This document shows, one piece after another, positions 1 to 9,004 of a DNA stretch of 64,000 nucleotides. Location of the stretch: positions 248,001 through 312,000 of the forward strand of contig NZ_PYFP01000002.1 in the NCBI RefSeq assembly GCF_003056055.1, in the 5' to 3' direction. A program made the translations under genes and the position numbers. How positions within the stretch are numbered: the stretch's first letter is position 1; every line of letters starts with the position of its first letter. Source of the stretch: Glaciimonas sp. PCH181. Its GTDB lineage: Bacteria; Pseudomonadota; Gammaproteobacteria; Burkholderiales; Burkholderiaceae_D. The notes below the pieces were generated by a model, which did no database searches, was not told the origin of the DNA, and saw nothing but the letters and a program-made list of their open reading frames with translations.

Positions 1-761
1 CGCTGAGTGCATGTAATAAACAAGATGCAAACTCCGACACTAAAACGTCCGAAGCGCCCGTTACCGAACATGCTGCCTATGTGGTTGGCGTCGAATCTGC
101 CTATGCGCCGTTCTCTTCAGAAAATGAAAAGAAGGAAGTTGTCGGTTTCGATATTGAAGTGATGAAAGTGTTGGCTGACAAAATCGGCATTGCGGTCAAA
201 TTTGTCCCGACACCATTCAAGGGAATTTTTAATTTCCTTGCGCAGGGCGACCGTGATTTACTGATTTCGGCGATTACAATTACCGATGAACGGAAGCAGA
301 CTGTTGACTTTTCGACGCCGTATTTTGAGGCTAGCCAATTGATTGCAGTGCCTATTAATAACACTACGGTACAAAAATTTACCGACTTGAAAAATCTTAA
401 AATCGGGGTCCAAAGTGCGACCACTGGTGATCAGGTAGTGCAAGAGTTAGTTGGCAAAAATAATCCGAATATTAAGCGGCTCGATTCGACGCCATTGGTA
501 TTGAAGGAGCTTGAAAGCGGCGGCGTCGATGCGGTCGTGGCCGATGATGCCGTGGTAAAAAACTATATCGCGAATAATCTATCGGCACATTTTCGCGTGA
601 TTTCGGATTCCAGTTTTCCGAAGGAATATTACGGGATAGCGGTGAATAAAAACAACCCCGCGTTGCTGGCAAAAATAAATCAGGGACTGAAGGAAATCAA
701 GGCGGATGGCAGCTTCGATAAAATTAGCGAAAAATATTTTGGTCCGGCAAAAAATAGCTAA
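1..761 (+). CDS. Amino-acid ABC transporter substrate-binding lipoprotein (5' end outside window)
   Basis: Periplasmic family-3 solute-binding protein that captures a polar amino acid and delivers it to the permease encoded next. The frame is open from base 3 and starts with Leu-Ser-Ala-Cys, a lipobox, so the window begins inside the signal peptide and the mature protein is a lipoprotein anchored at Cys. A GTG at position 81 is internal and not the start. Typical family motifs follow: GFDIEVMKVLA, a DLLISAITITDER segment, and a C-terminal KADGSFDKISEKYFG. The coding part ends with TAA. No ATPase gene lies nearby, so the system borrows an ATPase or has it upstream of the window. Family assignment is secure; the ligand is unknown. 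Confidence 0.93.
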   Translation, partial: LSACNKQDANSDTKTSEAPVTEHAAYVVGVESAYAPFSSENEKKEVVGFDIEVMKVLADKIGIAVKFVPTPFKGIFNFLAQGDRDLLISAITITDERKQTVDFSTPYFEASQLIAVPINNTTVQKFTDLKNLKIGVQSATTGDQVVQELVGKNNPNIKRLDSTPLVLKELESGGVDAVVADDAVVKNYIANNLSAHFRVISDSSFPKEYYGIAVNKNNPALLAKINQGLKEIKADGSFDKISEKYFGPAKNS

Positions 762-1085
762 TGAGTAAGTCACCAATAGGTGGACGTACCTGAATATGGG
801 CTTTAATTTTGGGTACGGTATAATTTTTCGTCATTTTTACGCGCCAAAATGCGTGACTTGCGAGGCATTGCGGGATTGAAAAATCCTCACTGAATGAATG
901 AGGCAGAATAAAACGCACCGATTTATCTGCATTGATAGTTGCCTATCGATGCAGATAAACCGGTGAAACGTTGGCATTGCGAAATGCAATGTCTGACAAT
1001 TTTTTCTGTTTCATCCAAGCTCGGCAAGCTTTCAAAGTTACGCATTTTCTATTCATTCCGTCGCACTGCTTTTTCTTAACAAAAT
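762..1085. other. Intergenic region between binding protein and permease
   Basis: 324 bases without a convincing gene. It contains the long hairpin described at 916-965 and an otherwise unremarkable AT-rich stretch. The permease start has only a weak ribosome-binding site. The gap is long for two genes of one transporter, which suggests a transcript boundary or processing site between them. Confidence 0.6.
916..965. promoter_or_regulatory. 23-bp inverted repeat (hairpin) between binding-protein and permease genes
   Basis: The left arm (916-938) and right arm (943-965) pair over 23 positions around a TTGC loop. Only two positions are non-Watson-Crick: a U-G pair and an A-C mismatch. No T-run follows, so it is not a classical intrinsic terminator. 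In polar amino-acid transporter operons such intercistronic hairpins often stabilise the upstream binding-protein mRNA so that more of it is made than of the permease. That role is inferred here. Confidence 0.6.
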
Positions 1086-1829
1086 ATGGATTTTCGCTGG
1101 AGCATCATCCAAGGCTACGCGCCACTGTTCGTCCAAGGTTTTTTCATGACGTTACAGGTGGCCGTGATCAGTATCATCATTGGGACTATCCTGGGTCTTT
1201 TTCTGGGGATGTTGCGGGTTGCCGATGTCAAACACGGGCCGTGGAAATGGCCTTTTCGGGCGGTCCGTGCGCTAGCTAGCTTTTACGTCGCATTTTTTCG
1301 CGGTACGCCGTTGTTCGTACAGATTCTGTTGATTCACTTTGCGGTTATGCCGGTGTTGATTCATCAGGATAATGGTTTGCTGATTTCGGGTGAGCTGGCG
1401 CGTACTATCAAGCAGAACTATGGGGCGTTTATTTCTGGTGTGGTGGCGCTGTCGCTGAATGCGGGTGCTTACATTTCGGAGATTTTCCGGGCGGGTATTC
1501 AGTCGATTGATCGTGGTCAGACTTATGCTGCGTCTAGTCTTGGGATGGGGTATCGGGCGACTATGCGGTATATCGTGCTGCCGCAGGCGTTTCGGCGGAT
1601 GTTGCCGCCTTTGGGCAACGAGGCGATTACGTTGCTGAAAGATTCGTCGCTGGTGTCAGCGATTGGGTTGGCGGAATTAGCTTATGCGGCGCGCACGGTC
1701 GCGGGCGCTTACTCGCGGTATTGGGAGCCTTATATTACGATTTCGGTGGTGTACTTTACGATGACAATATGTTTGGCTTCGTTGGTGTCGCGGTTGGAGA
1801 GGAAGTATGCTGCGCCGGGGCGACATTAA
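1086..1829 (+). CDS. Amino-acid ABC transporter permease, HisM/GlnP family
   Basis: Inner-membrane permease subunit of a polar amino-acid importer, 247 residues, the usual size for one-gene permeases of this family. The N-terminus (DFRWSIIQGYAPLF) is typical of GlnP-type proteins. The conserved FFRGTPLFVQ segment and the EAA loop, seen as YAASSLGMGYRATMRYIVLPQAFRRMLPP with EAITLLKDSSL after it, contact the ATPase. About five membrane helices are visible. It follows the binding-protein gene in the same direction. No ATP-binding subunit is encoded in the window. Codon use becomes strongly G+T-rich toward the 3' end, next to the repeat at 1849-1986. Confidence 0.93.
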   Translation: MDFRWSIIQGYAPLFVQGFFMTLQVAVISIIIGTILGLFLGMLRVADVKHGPWKWPFRAVRALASFYVAFFRGTPLFVQILLIHFAVMPVLIHQDNGLLISGELARTIKQNYGAFISGVVALSLNAGAYISEIFRAGIQSIDRGQTYAASSLGMGYRATMRYIVLPQAFRRMLPPLGNEAITLLKDSSLVSAIGLAELAYAARTVAGAYSRYWEPYITISVVYFTMTICLASLVSRLERKYAAPGRH

Positions 1830-1848
1830 GGGGGATTATTTTGGCTGA

Positions 1849-1986
1849 TTAGTCGGTAATTGAAACGGGGGTTTCTCCGTGGTTAGTTCGCCGGAGGTAG
1901 CCCGGCAGCGAGCCACTTTTTCTTGCTTCGGCTAGGTGCCCCCGGCCTGTAGCCACGGAGAAAAACCCGTTTCTATTACCGACTAA
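1849..1986. repeat. Large imperfect palindrome, dispersed repeat copy A
   Basis: The 34-base arms 1849-1882 and 1953-1986 are reverse complements at 31 of 34 positions and enclose 70 bases. The interior, read on the minus strand, contains CACCTAGCCGAAGCAAGAA and a GC-rich CTGCCGGGC/CCTCCGG stretch that recurs on the plus strand at about 41,383-41,466. It sits between convergent genes and could act as a bidirectional transcription stop, although no clean T-run is present. No open frame is supported here. The base composition of both flanks changes exactly at this element. Confidence 0.75.
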
Positions 1987-1997
1987 CTAAAAACCAT

Positions 1998-4900
1998 TCA
2001 CTCCATCTCCACCAACACCCCATCCGAAGTAATCACAGCAGTCCGAATCCTCTTCCCTAAAAAAACTCCCTCAACAGCCGCCCGATATCCACTCAGTTGC
2101 GCCTGATATCCAGCCCGCTCACTGTCCAGCAACTGCCGCTTATAATCCAAAATCCAAACTTCCTCCTCAAACATCACCACCCGATCAAAGCGTAACGAAA
2201 CATCCGCCGTCACTTCCATCTCATTACGAGCAGCAACATGTAACCCCGGATCAAAAAAATGTACCAACGAAGGCTCAGCCAAGATAGTCCTAGCCTGCTG
2301 CTGCACAATCAATGCCAACTCCAAAGTACACGGCAACCAGCGCGCGATAGTCGCAACATCCGGCACAACGATCGGCCAATGCCCATGCTGCGTCAACCGC
2401 TCCAACAACGCATGCAAAGCCACACCTTCATCAATGGCATCGTTACTGACCTCTAAAACCGACAAAACCTCTTCCTCGGAAACATCAATAAGCGCGTGCG
2501 TCAATAATGACAATGACGATGACAACGGCATTGGCACCGGATCGAACACAGGCAAAACAAAACCGCCATCGCCCTCAGCATCAAGGCTAACCGCAGCCTC
2601 CTCCGCCATCTCCAAATCTATTTCCTCCACCCATTCCAGACGCGCATACCAACTCCCCTCAGTCACCCCACCAACCGCGCTGCTACGCGCCCCCGCAACG
2701 CCGCTAATAATCAACAACTGCTTGGCACGCGTGGTGGCGACATATAACAAATTCCAGTCTTCCTGCGCCTTAAATCCCTCTTCCGCAGCAAACAAACGAT
2801 CCCGCGCCGCGCCGCGCTCAGCGGCGCGACCGAACGCTGAAAAATGCACCGGTGCATCTTCATCTTGCGGCCAATCGCACAAAATCCCGATATCATCGCG
2901 CGCCGGATCGCTATGATTTGCGTCCAGCAAAACGACGACGGGCGCTTCCAAACCTTTCGCACTATGCACAGTCAATATCCGCACAGCATCGATAGACGCA
3001 TCGATACTCGCCTCATCCGGCGCATCACTTTCGGCAGTATGTTGCAGCACCCGCAATGCATCGATAAACTTCGGCAAACTTGGATAACGCCCGGCATCCA
3101 TATTCAACGCCAGCGCAACGAACGCTTCGATATTGCCAATTGCCTGACTGCGCGTCATCGGCGTTGCAGCCTGCGCGTAACGCTCAACCAACTGTCCCTG
3201 ATGCAACATCACATCCAACAAATCATGCACCGATAAGCGCGGTGATAGCGCCAGCCAGTGTGTCAACAAATGCGCTGCGCGCTGCAACGCAGCGGATGCG
3301 TCGGACGTCGAAATTGCATTTTCACTGATCGCGGTGAATGCCAGCAAACGCGGCCACCAACCACGCTCAGTGCGCTGCGCCAACGCAATCAAATCATCAT
3401 CGGTAGCAGAAAAAATCGGCGACTTCAACACATGCGCCAAAGCGCGACTATCGTCGGGGGTGATCAAAAATGTCAGCAACGCAATCAGATCGGAAATTTC
3501 AAGCGATTCGAGCAAACCGCCGCGCCGATCCGATATAAATGGAATCCCGGCGTTGCGTAAAGCGTTCTCATACGCGCCTAAATGCGTGCGTTTTTTTACC
3601 AGCAGCATGACATCCGACCAACGCACATTGCGTTTACCATCAACGCTCTTAATCCGTATTCTATGGCGCGCCGCAATCAACGCCTGCGCCACGCCAGTGC
3701 CTTCATCCCGACGCCGGGCGTCCTCCGATTCTTCCCGCGCCGTCGTAAGAGGATTGCGCAATCCCATTAACGCATCATCATCTTGCCCGGCTGAAACGGC
3801 GGCGTTAGGAGTCTGTTTAATCAACGGCAAACGCCAGACCGCGCCGCCTTTTTCTCCCAACGTCGTTTGCGCTGAAAACAAGGGATTTGCATCAAAACTG
3901 GCATTCAATACATCAACAATCACGGTCGCATTACGGCGCGTCTGATTAGCTTGCAAGACTGTCGCTCCCTGCCGTTGTAACATATCGCGGGCGGCAACAA
4001 ATACGCGTGGTTCTGCGCGGCGGAAACGATAAATCGATTGTTTTGGATCGCCCACAATAAACACGCTGGGTTGCCCGGCATCTTCGCCATAGGCATTTAG
4101 CCAGGCGCGCACGATGCTCCATTGCAGCGGATTGGTATCCTGAAATTCATCCAGCAAAATGTGTTTGTAGCGCGTATCCAGCCGACTTTGCACATAGGCC
4201 GCGCTGTCGGGATTGGTTATCAGGCGATAGGCTTGCCACTCCAGATCCGCAAAATCGAAGACGCGCTGCTCTCCCTTAATGGCCTGATAAATTTCTACAT
4301 AAGCATTTCCGACAACGAATAAGGCCCTATTCAGCGCCAGCACATTCCGTTCACCACTACGGCGGCGCAGTAATTTCAGCGCTTCGCCGACCTCGAAAAA
4401 TGCATCATCAAAAACACTGATGCCATCGGGACCAAAGTTATCCTCCAGCGCCTTTTTCAGATTATTGGTTTTAGTATTACCACGTGGTTTGCCGTTATCG
4501 TCAAAAAACTGATGACACAGCGCATCGAAGTTTTCTAAGGCAGCTCCCGCGGTCAGCGCGCTTTCCATCGCCGTCGCGCGTTTTTGATTGGTCGCCGTGC
4601 CCTGCCCGAGCAACCATGAAATATTTTTTATCCTGTCGATTACCTTGGCGTCATCCCATAACGATAGTCGGGCATCTATCTCAGCATCGGCGCCACACAT
4701 AGCGGTCAGCCATTCCAACGGCGTAGCAATATCCAGCGGCGCGGTGCTGCTGGCCCACCATTCCGCCCGCTTACTCACGAATGCGTTCAGAAGCTTGCGT
4801 GCGTTGGCGTCACCGACCAACTGATACAAACTCAACATTGTCTGCTTCAGTTCGGCATTATCTTTATCGTTTAACGATTGCATGAAGCGTCGATACGCAT

Positions 4901-5444
4901 CGGCTAACAATTCGCCGGTTTTATCGGTCAACGCATAGCCGTGCGGCACGCCCGAATTGAGAGGCGCAATTTGTAGTAACCGGGCAAACCAGCTGTGAAA
5001 AGTATCGATAGACAGGCTTTGCGGACTAGACAAAACGCGCTCATACAAAGCCCGTGCGTGCGGCATTGTTTGCGTCAAATCTTGCGCCGGAATACCACGC
5101 TCCGCTAAAAGAATACGGACCTGCACATCCGGTGCCAAGGCTAGTTCACGCAGCAACTCAAGCAAACGCTCGCGCATTTCTTGCGCGGCTTTGCGGGTGA
5201 ACGTAATCGCCAGCAATTCTGATGGCGCTGCGCCCGCCAACAGCAAGCGCAACATACGCGCCACCAGCAACCATGTTTTGCCGCTACCGGCGCAAGCCTC
5301 AACCACGACGGAATGATGCGGATCGCAAGCGGCGTTAACGAAAGGCTGGGCTTCTACTGGTGTGCCATTCATTTGATAGGGATGCGGCATTGGTGCGCCA
5401 GCTTCGTCATGCTCAGACATATTTTGTGGCTCCATCATTACCAT
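1998..5444 (-). CDS. addA: UvrD/RecB-type helicase-nuclease, AddA-like subunit
   Basis: Large subunit of an AddAB/RecBCD-type enzyme that unwinds and trims double-strand DNA ends for RecA-dependent repair. At 1148 residues it has all superfamily-1 helicase motifs: Walker A ACAGSGKT (about residue 51), TFTRKAAQEM, Walker B LLDEFQDTNPLQW, GDPKQSIYRFRRAE, TVHSAKGLEAPVV and YVATTRAKQ. The C-terminus carries a RecB-family nuclease with the Asp of RFDRVV, the ILDYKRQ signature and a following QLSGY. ATG overlaps the stop of the upstream nuclease gene by seven bases (ATGGTAA), so the two are translationally coupled. The gene's 3' third is unusually G+T-rich on its coding strand. AddA is preferred over RecB because the partner is AddB-like and no recC or recD is adjacent. 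Confidence 0.9.
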   Translation of the reverse strand: MVMMEPQNMSEHDEAGAPMPHPYQMNGTPVEAQPFVNAACDPHHSVVVEACAGSGKTWLLVARMLRLLLAGAAPSELLAITFTRKAAQEMRERLLELLRELALAPDVQVRILLAERGIPAQDLTQTMPHARALYERVLSSPQSLSIDTFHSWFARLLQIAPLNSGVPHGYALTDKTGELLADAYRRFMQSLNDKDNAELKQTMLSLYQLVGDANARKLLNAFVSKRAEWWASSTAPLDIATPLEWLTAMCGADAEIDARLSLWDDAKVIDRIKNISWLLGQGTATNQKRATAMESALTAGAALENFDALCHQFFDDNGKPRGNTKTNNLKKALEDNFGPDGISVFDDAFFEVGEALKLLRRRSGERNVLALNRALFVVGNAYVEIYQAIKGEQRVFDFADLEWQAYRLITNPDSAAYVQSRLDTRYKHILLDEFQDTNPLQWSIVRAWLNAYGEDAGQPSVFIVGDPKQSIYRFRRAEPRVFVAARDMLQRQGATVLQANQTRRNATVIVDVLNASFDANPLFSAQTTLGEKGGAVWRLPLIKQTPNAAVSAGQDDDALMGLRNPLTTAREESEDARRRDEGTGVAQALIAARHRIRIKSVDGKRNVRWSDVMLLVKKRTHLGAYENALRNAGIPFISDRRGGLLESLEISDLIALLTFLITPDDSRALAHVLKSPIFSATDDDLIALAQRTERGWWPRLLAFTAISENAISTSDASAALQRAAHLLTHWLALSPRLSVHDLLDVMLHQGQLVERYAQAATPMTRSQAIGNIEAFVALALNMDAGRYPSLPKFIDALRVLQHTAESDAPDEASIDASIDAVRILTVHSAKGLEAPVVVLLDANHSDPARDDIGILCDWPQDEDAPVHFSAFGRAAERGAARDRLFAAEEGFKAQEDWNLLYVATTRAKQLLIISGVAGARSSAVGGVTEGSWYARLEWVEEIDLEMAEEAAVSLDAEGDGGFVLPVFDPVPMPLSSSLSLLTHALIDVSEEEVLSVLEVSNDAIDEGVALHALLERLTQHGHWPIVVPDVATIARWLPCTLELALIVQQQARTILAEPSLVHFFDPGLHVAARNEMEVTADVSLRFDRVVMFEEEVWILDYKRQLLDSERAGYQAQLSGYRAAVEGVFLGKRIRTAVITSDGVLVEME

Positions 5445-8209
5445 GCTCCCTTACGACATAAACCACGCACATCGCAGTATTGGCATACGGCATCTGTACC
5501 ATTCGCTGGCATCGGTGCGCCGTCGGAAATTGCCTGCATAGTGTGTCTAATATGGTGGTCCAACACTGTCTGCGCCTGTGCATACTCGGGCGCGCTGACG
5601 TCGCCAATTTTGTCCTTGCTGAGTTCCAGCGCGACGTAATGCGCCGCCTCCACCGGCAGGTCTGAGAGCAAGCCATAAAAAGCCAATTGATGATCTTCGT
5701 GATCATTCAATTTCTTATTCAAGACAATGACGCTGCTGGATTTGTAATCCAGCACGGCGCGTTCACCGGCATCGTTTTCATCGATTCGATCGATACGGCC
5801 ATGCAACGTAATTTGTCCCTCAGCTAACGATAGATTTTTTTCGTAAGCCTGTTCGCCAAAAATAAAACGCCAGCCTTGCGCTTCACGATCATTCGCCCAG
5901 GTTACATAAGCAGAAATCACTTTCTGCCAGCGTGCGTAATAGCCAAGCGCAGCGGCATTTTTGGCAATAATTTTATCGAATAATTGCTTCGAAATATCCA
6001 CCAATATCGCAACACGCTGTTCTTGCACATTCGCGATAGATTGATCTCGCAACATTTCATGATAGGTCTGCAGAATCTGATGCAGCCAGCCGCCATAATC
6101 ACGTTTTTCTGGCAAATCGGACAGTTCATCCAACGATGCCAACGACAACATCCGCTTAGCAAAAAATTGATAAGGGCAGGCAATAAAACTGTTGTAGCCG
6201 CTGGCTGAAAGGCGTCCCGGACGCAGCACTGCGGCGATCGGTGCAGGCATCAACGCTGGGGTCGCCAATAAGCGCTGCTCTGCGATGATGGCGCGATGTC
6301 GTGGCAACGTAGCCACGCCAGCACGCGCCAAAGTCAATTCCAGACGTTCAATCCACGGACTAACCGGATTCGGTTCACCATCCTGATGCGCCTGCCATGA
6401 CAACACCACCGTCGGATTCATCGCTAGCAATTCGACCAGATCGCGCATCTGCTGACGTTGGCGACTTTCCCGCGTCGCCAGATTCAATTCACGGCGCACG
6501 GTATTGGCGAAAAATAAGGTCTCTTGCGGCTGCGAAGGTAAATGGCTAGCATCGGCACCGACTAGCAGCACGGCGTCAAAATGTCGTAAGCGCGCACCGT
6601 TCAGCGGCAGCATTACGACGCGCCGGTCGCTGGCAGGACTAATGAAACTGGTGTCATCGAGCTGCAGATTGACTAGTGCGCGCCATTCAGGAAAAGAGAA
6701 CAGCGCGGCGTCTCCGTCGTCCCCACTTTCAGCGGCAATATTTTGGAGCATTTGCAAAACTTGCTGACCCGCAGGATCGCGGCTTAACGCAGTCGCGACA
6801 CCAATTGTCTCTAACGCACTTCCGGTATTGATCCATCCACGCAACGTTTTACGACCGGCGTAGACGCCCGCTTGTTGCGCCAGCATGGAGACCGTTTGTT
6901 GCGCCACGGGCACATCACTCAGGGCATAAATGACGCTACCCCATTCACCTAAAACATTCGCCCGCCGCAGCGCTATTTCAATCGCCATAACTTGCGAGGA
7001 TTTATCCGGCAAATCGGCCAACATAAACGGAGATTTCAGAAAATCCAGCAACGCCGTCGTTTCGCCACGTTGCGTGACAACGTCAAACCATGCCGCAATC
7101 GCAGATGCTGCGCGCGTGGTCGATAATTTCCAGCCGGTTTCATCGGCAACGTGGACTTGCGCACGTTCTAGCAAAGCGCGTATCCGTCGCGCAACAACCC
7201 GATCCTGCGCCACAATCGCTAGCTTGTTTTTGCCAGCTTGCAGCCAGTCAAGAATGGTCTGCGCACCCTGCACGGCTTCGTCTTCGATGCTGTGAGTAGC
7301 ACACAAGGCGAGGCTGGATGGCTGCCTGACATTAAATGCTGGGGCCGCAAATAAATCATCAACAGGCGCTTGATGGCCGCTCTGTGCTGCGTCTGGCGCA
7401 TCAATTAGCTCTGGCCACGCGGCAGCATAGGCTGTGGCGATATTCTCGGGCTGCCAATCCAGTATAATCAGTAAGACCGGCTGCGTCTTTGCGTAGGCTT
7501 CTAGAAAAGCACGTTCCATCGGCTCGGGTTCGACTGAGCTGATCCATGCCAGCGGTGAATTGGCTTGCTCCGCAAATTGCAGCATTTGATCGAAACGCAC
7601 CGCCATCGCATCATCGCCATCCAGCTGACTCTTCCAGATCGACCATACCAGTTGCGTCTCGTCAGACAGCAGCTGACGGGCGCTTGGCGTCAATTGTTCT
7701 AGCGCGGCTTCCCAGCGCTGATCTATGTCCCCGGTCGCCCGTATCGATGGCAACAATGCCTGCGTCAACTCATCCGACAATGCCAGCAGCGTTTGCGCCA
7801 GCGGTAGCAAATCAGTGTTGCGACGCGCACTAAATATTTTTTTCAACCACGCATGTTGGCGCAATTCAGAATACAAGCGCATCAACCGTTCACTGCTGGC
7901 ACTGGCAGTTGGCGCGTTTGGCGCTGGCGGCAAGGTTTGCAACAGTGCCGATAAGGTATTGATACGCGGCGGAATAAATGTGCCGGCGCCGGGTAAAGCC
8001 GTCGCCAGCGCATCTTTCAATAATGTGGCGTGCACATACGCCGGCACAATCACGCGCCAACTGGAAAGATCGCGCGTATTCTCACCACCGCTTTCGCGAC
8101 AGACACGCGACAAAGCAGCGGCTACCTCGGGCCAAAAAGTATTGGAAGGCGATAACGATAAGGACTGAAATTGGGACTTGAAAAGAGACTTATTCGGCAT
8201 ATTACTCAT
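5438..8209 (-). CDS. addB: PD-(D/E)XK nuclease, AddB-like subunit with Fe-S staple
   Basis: Second subunit of the double-strand-break processing enzyme, 923 residues. The N-terminal two thirds resemble an inactivated helicase-like scaffold without a Walker A motif. The C-terminal quarter is a RecB-type nuclease: GRIDRIDE and AVLDYKSS give the catalytic Asp and Asp-Tyr-Lys. Four cysteines match the AddB iron-sulfur staple: one in FIACPYQFF and a C-x2-C-x5-C set at the extreme C-terminus (CQYCDVRGLC). Both subunits therefore carry nuclease motifs, as in AddAB rather than RecBCD. It lies upstream of and overlaps the helicase gene. The ATG follows a 323-base divergent region toward trxA. Confidence 0.88.
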   Translation of the reverse strand: MSNMPNKSLFKSQFQSLSLSPSNTFWPEVAAALSRVCRESGGENTRDLSSWRVIVPAYVHATLLKDALATALPGAGTFIPPRINTLSALLQTLPPAPNAPTASASSERLMRLYSELRQHAWLKKIFSARRNTDLLPLAQTLLALSDELTQALLPSIRATGDIDQRWEAALEQLTPSARQLLSDETQLVWSIWKSQLDGDDAMAVRFDQMLQFAEQANSPLAWISSVEPEPMERAFLEAYAKTQPVLLIILDWQPENIATAYAAAWPELIDAPDAAQSGHQAPVDDLFAAPAFNVRQPSSLALCATHSIEDEAVQGAQTILDWLQAGKNKLAIVAQDRVVARRIRALLERAQVHVADETGWKLSTTRAASAIAAWFDVVTQRGETTALLDFLKSPFMLADLPDKSSQVMAIEIALRRANVLGEWGSVIYALSDVPVAQQTVSMLAQQAGVYAGRKTLRGWINTGSALETIGVATALSRDPAGQQVLQMLQNIAAESGDDGDAALFSFPEWRALVNLQLDDTSFISPASDRRVVMLPLNGARLRHFDAVLLVGADASHLPSQPQETLFFANTVRRELNLATRESRQRQQMRDLVELLAMNPTVVLSWQAHQDGEPNPVSPWIERLELTLARAGVATLPRHRAIIAEQRLLATPALMPAPIAAVLRPGRLSASGYNSFIACPYQFFAKRMLSLASLDELSDLPEKRDYGGWLHQILQTYHEMLRDQSIANVQEQRVAILVDISKQLFDKIIAKNAAALGYYARWQKVISAYVTWANDREAQGWRFIFGEQAYEKNLSLAEGQITLHGRIDRIDENDAGERAVLDYKSSSVIVLNKKLNDHEDHQLAFYGLLSDLPVEAAHYVALELSKDKIGDVSAPEYAQAQTVLDHHIRHTMQAISDGAPMPANGTDAVCQYCDVRGLCRKGAW

Positions 8210-8532
8210 GAAATAGGGATATGGATCATGCCAGGAGCACTACAATCGGCCTGTTGGACGACTCTTTTTGCAACAGGCGCTTAGTATTTTATGCGAGCAA
8301 TCGGCGTAAATAGGTAAAAAATAAGAACACTGTCTCCCCTTTTTATTAAAATCGGTTATTATTTAACGAACATCCCGCCGCAACACCTCTTATCACACCC
8401 GCAAAACTTGAAGTCTCGTACGGCATCCCCACTTATTTATTAGAATAGGGACCCGCCGCAGACAGCCACCCAGGTATTCGGATAAGTTGTCTTGGCACAC
8501 ATTAATTCTTTTTCCCTCTACCCGAGGAAACC
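8210..8532. other. Divergent intergenic region addB / trxA
   Basis: No gene is visible. A perfect 8-bp inverted repeat, GCCTGTTG (8249-8256) and CAACAGGC (8271-8278), lies close to the addB start and could be an operator or mRNA hairpin. The trxA-proximal half is AT-rich and probably holds its promoter, but I cannot place -35/-10 boxes with confidence. Confidence 0.5.
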
Positions 8533-8859
8533 ATGAGCGAAAACATTAAACATATTACCGACGCATCTTTTGAAGCAGATGTACTTAAATCCGACAAACC
8601 AGTATTGGTCGATTTTTGGGCCGAATGGTGTGGTCCTTGTAAAATGATTGCCCCGATCCTGGAAGAAGTCGCCAAAGAATACGACGGCAAAATCCTGATC
8701 GCCAAGATGGACGTTGATGCTAATCAGGCAGTACCTGCCAAATTTGGTATTCGCGGCATCCCGACATTGATCTTGTTTAAAAACGGCGTTGCAGCCGCTC
8801 AAAAAGTAGGCGCGTTGGCAAAAGGCCAGCTAACCTCGTTCATCGATAGCAATATTTGA
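8533..8859 (+). CDS. trxA: Thioredoxin TrxA
   Basis: Small cytoplasmic disulfide reductase, 108 residues, the canonical length. The active site W-C-G-P-C is at residues 32-36, preceded by the buried Asp ([12 protein letters not shown]), and the cis-proline loop is seen as RGIPTLILF. It reduces disulfides in ribonucleotide reductase, PAPS reductase and other partners using thioredoxin reductase. A good Shine-Dalgarno (GAGGAAA) precedes ATG. It lies directly before rho, the standard arrangement in Burkholderiales. Confidence 0.97.
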   Translation: MSENIKHITDASFEADVLKSDKPVLVDFWAEWCGPCKMIAPILEEVAKEYDGKILIAKMDVDANQAVPAKFGIRGIPTLILFKNGVAAAQKVGALAKGQLTSFIDSNI

Positions 8860-8886
8860 TGTATCTGATGTAAACTGCGAACAAAC

Positions 8887-8917
8887 GCGACGGTGCGCCC
8901 GCATCGTCGCCTATAAT
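8887..8917 (+). promoter_or_regulatory. Hairpin plus TATAAT box upstream of rho
   Basis: A 10-bp stem (8887-8896 with 8901-8910, one G-U pair, loop GCCC) is followed at once by CTATAATTTTTAG. This can be read as a weak terminator for trxA. Bases 8912-8917 are also a perfect TATAAT -10 box, though the matching -35 is poor. Rho leaders are commonly autoregulated by attenuation, so either reading is plausible. Confidence 0.45.
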
Positions 8918-9004
8918 TTTTAGACGACACCGTACAAGTAAGCTACTCACACCACGTAGTCCCCTCCCCCACCAGACAATTCCCACCCCGGGACACTCAT
9001 AACT

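Noticed and set aside
1..1829. Complete amino-acid ABC system
   Set aside because: Only binding protein and permease are present; no ATPase gene lies in the visible region.
2434..3945. Long plus-strand frames inside addA
   Set aside because: Shadows of the helicase gene, which has all motifs; composition and lack of ribosome-binding sites argue against them.
8484..8510. TGGCAC near trxA as a sigma-54 promoter
   Set aside because: The -12 element is missing at the required spacing (AATTC instead of TTGC).
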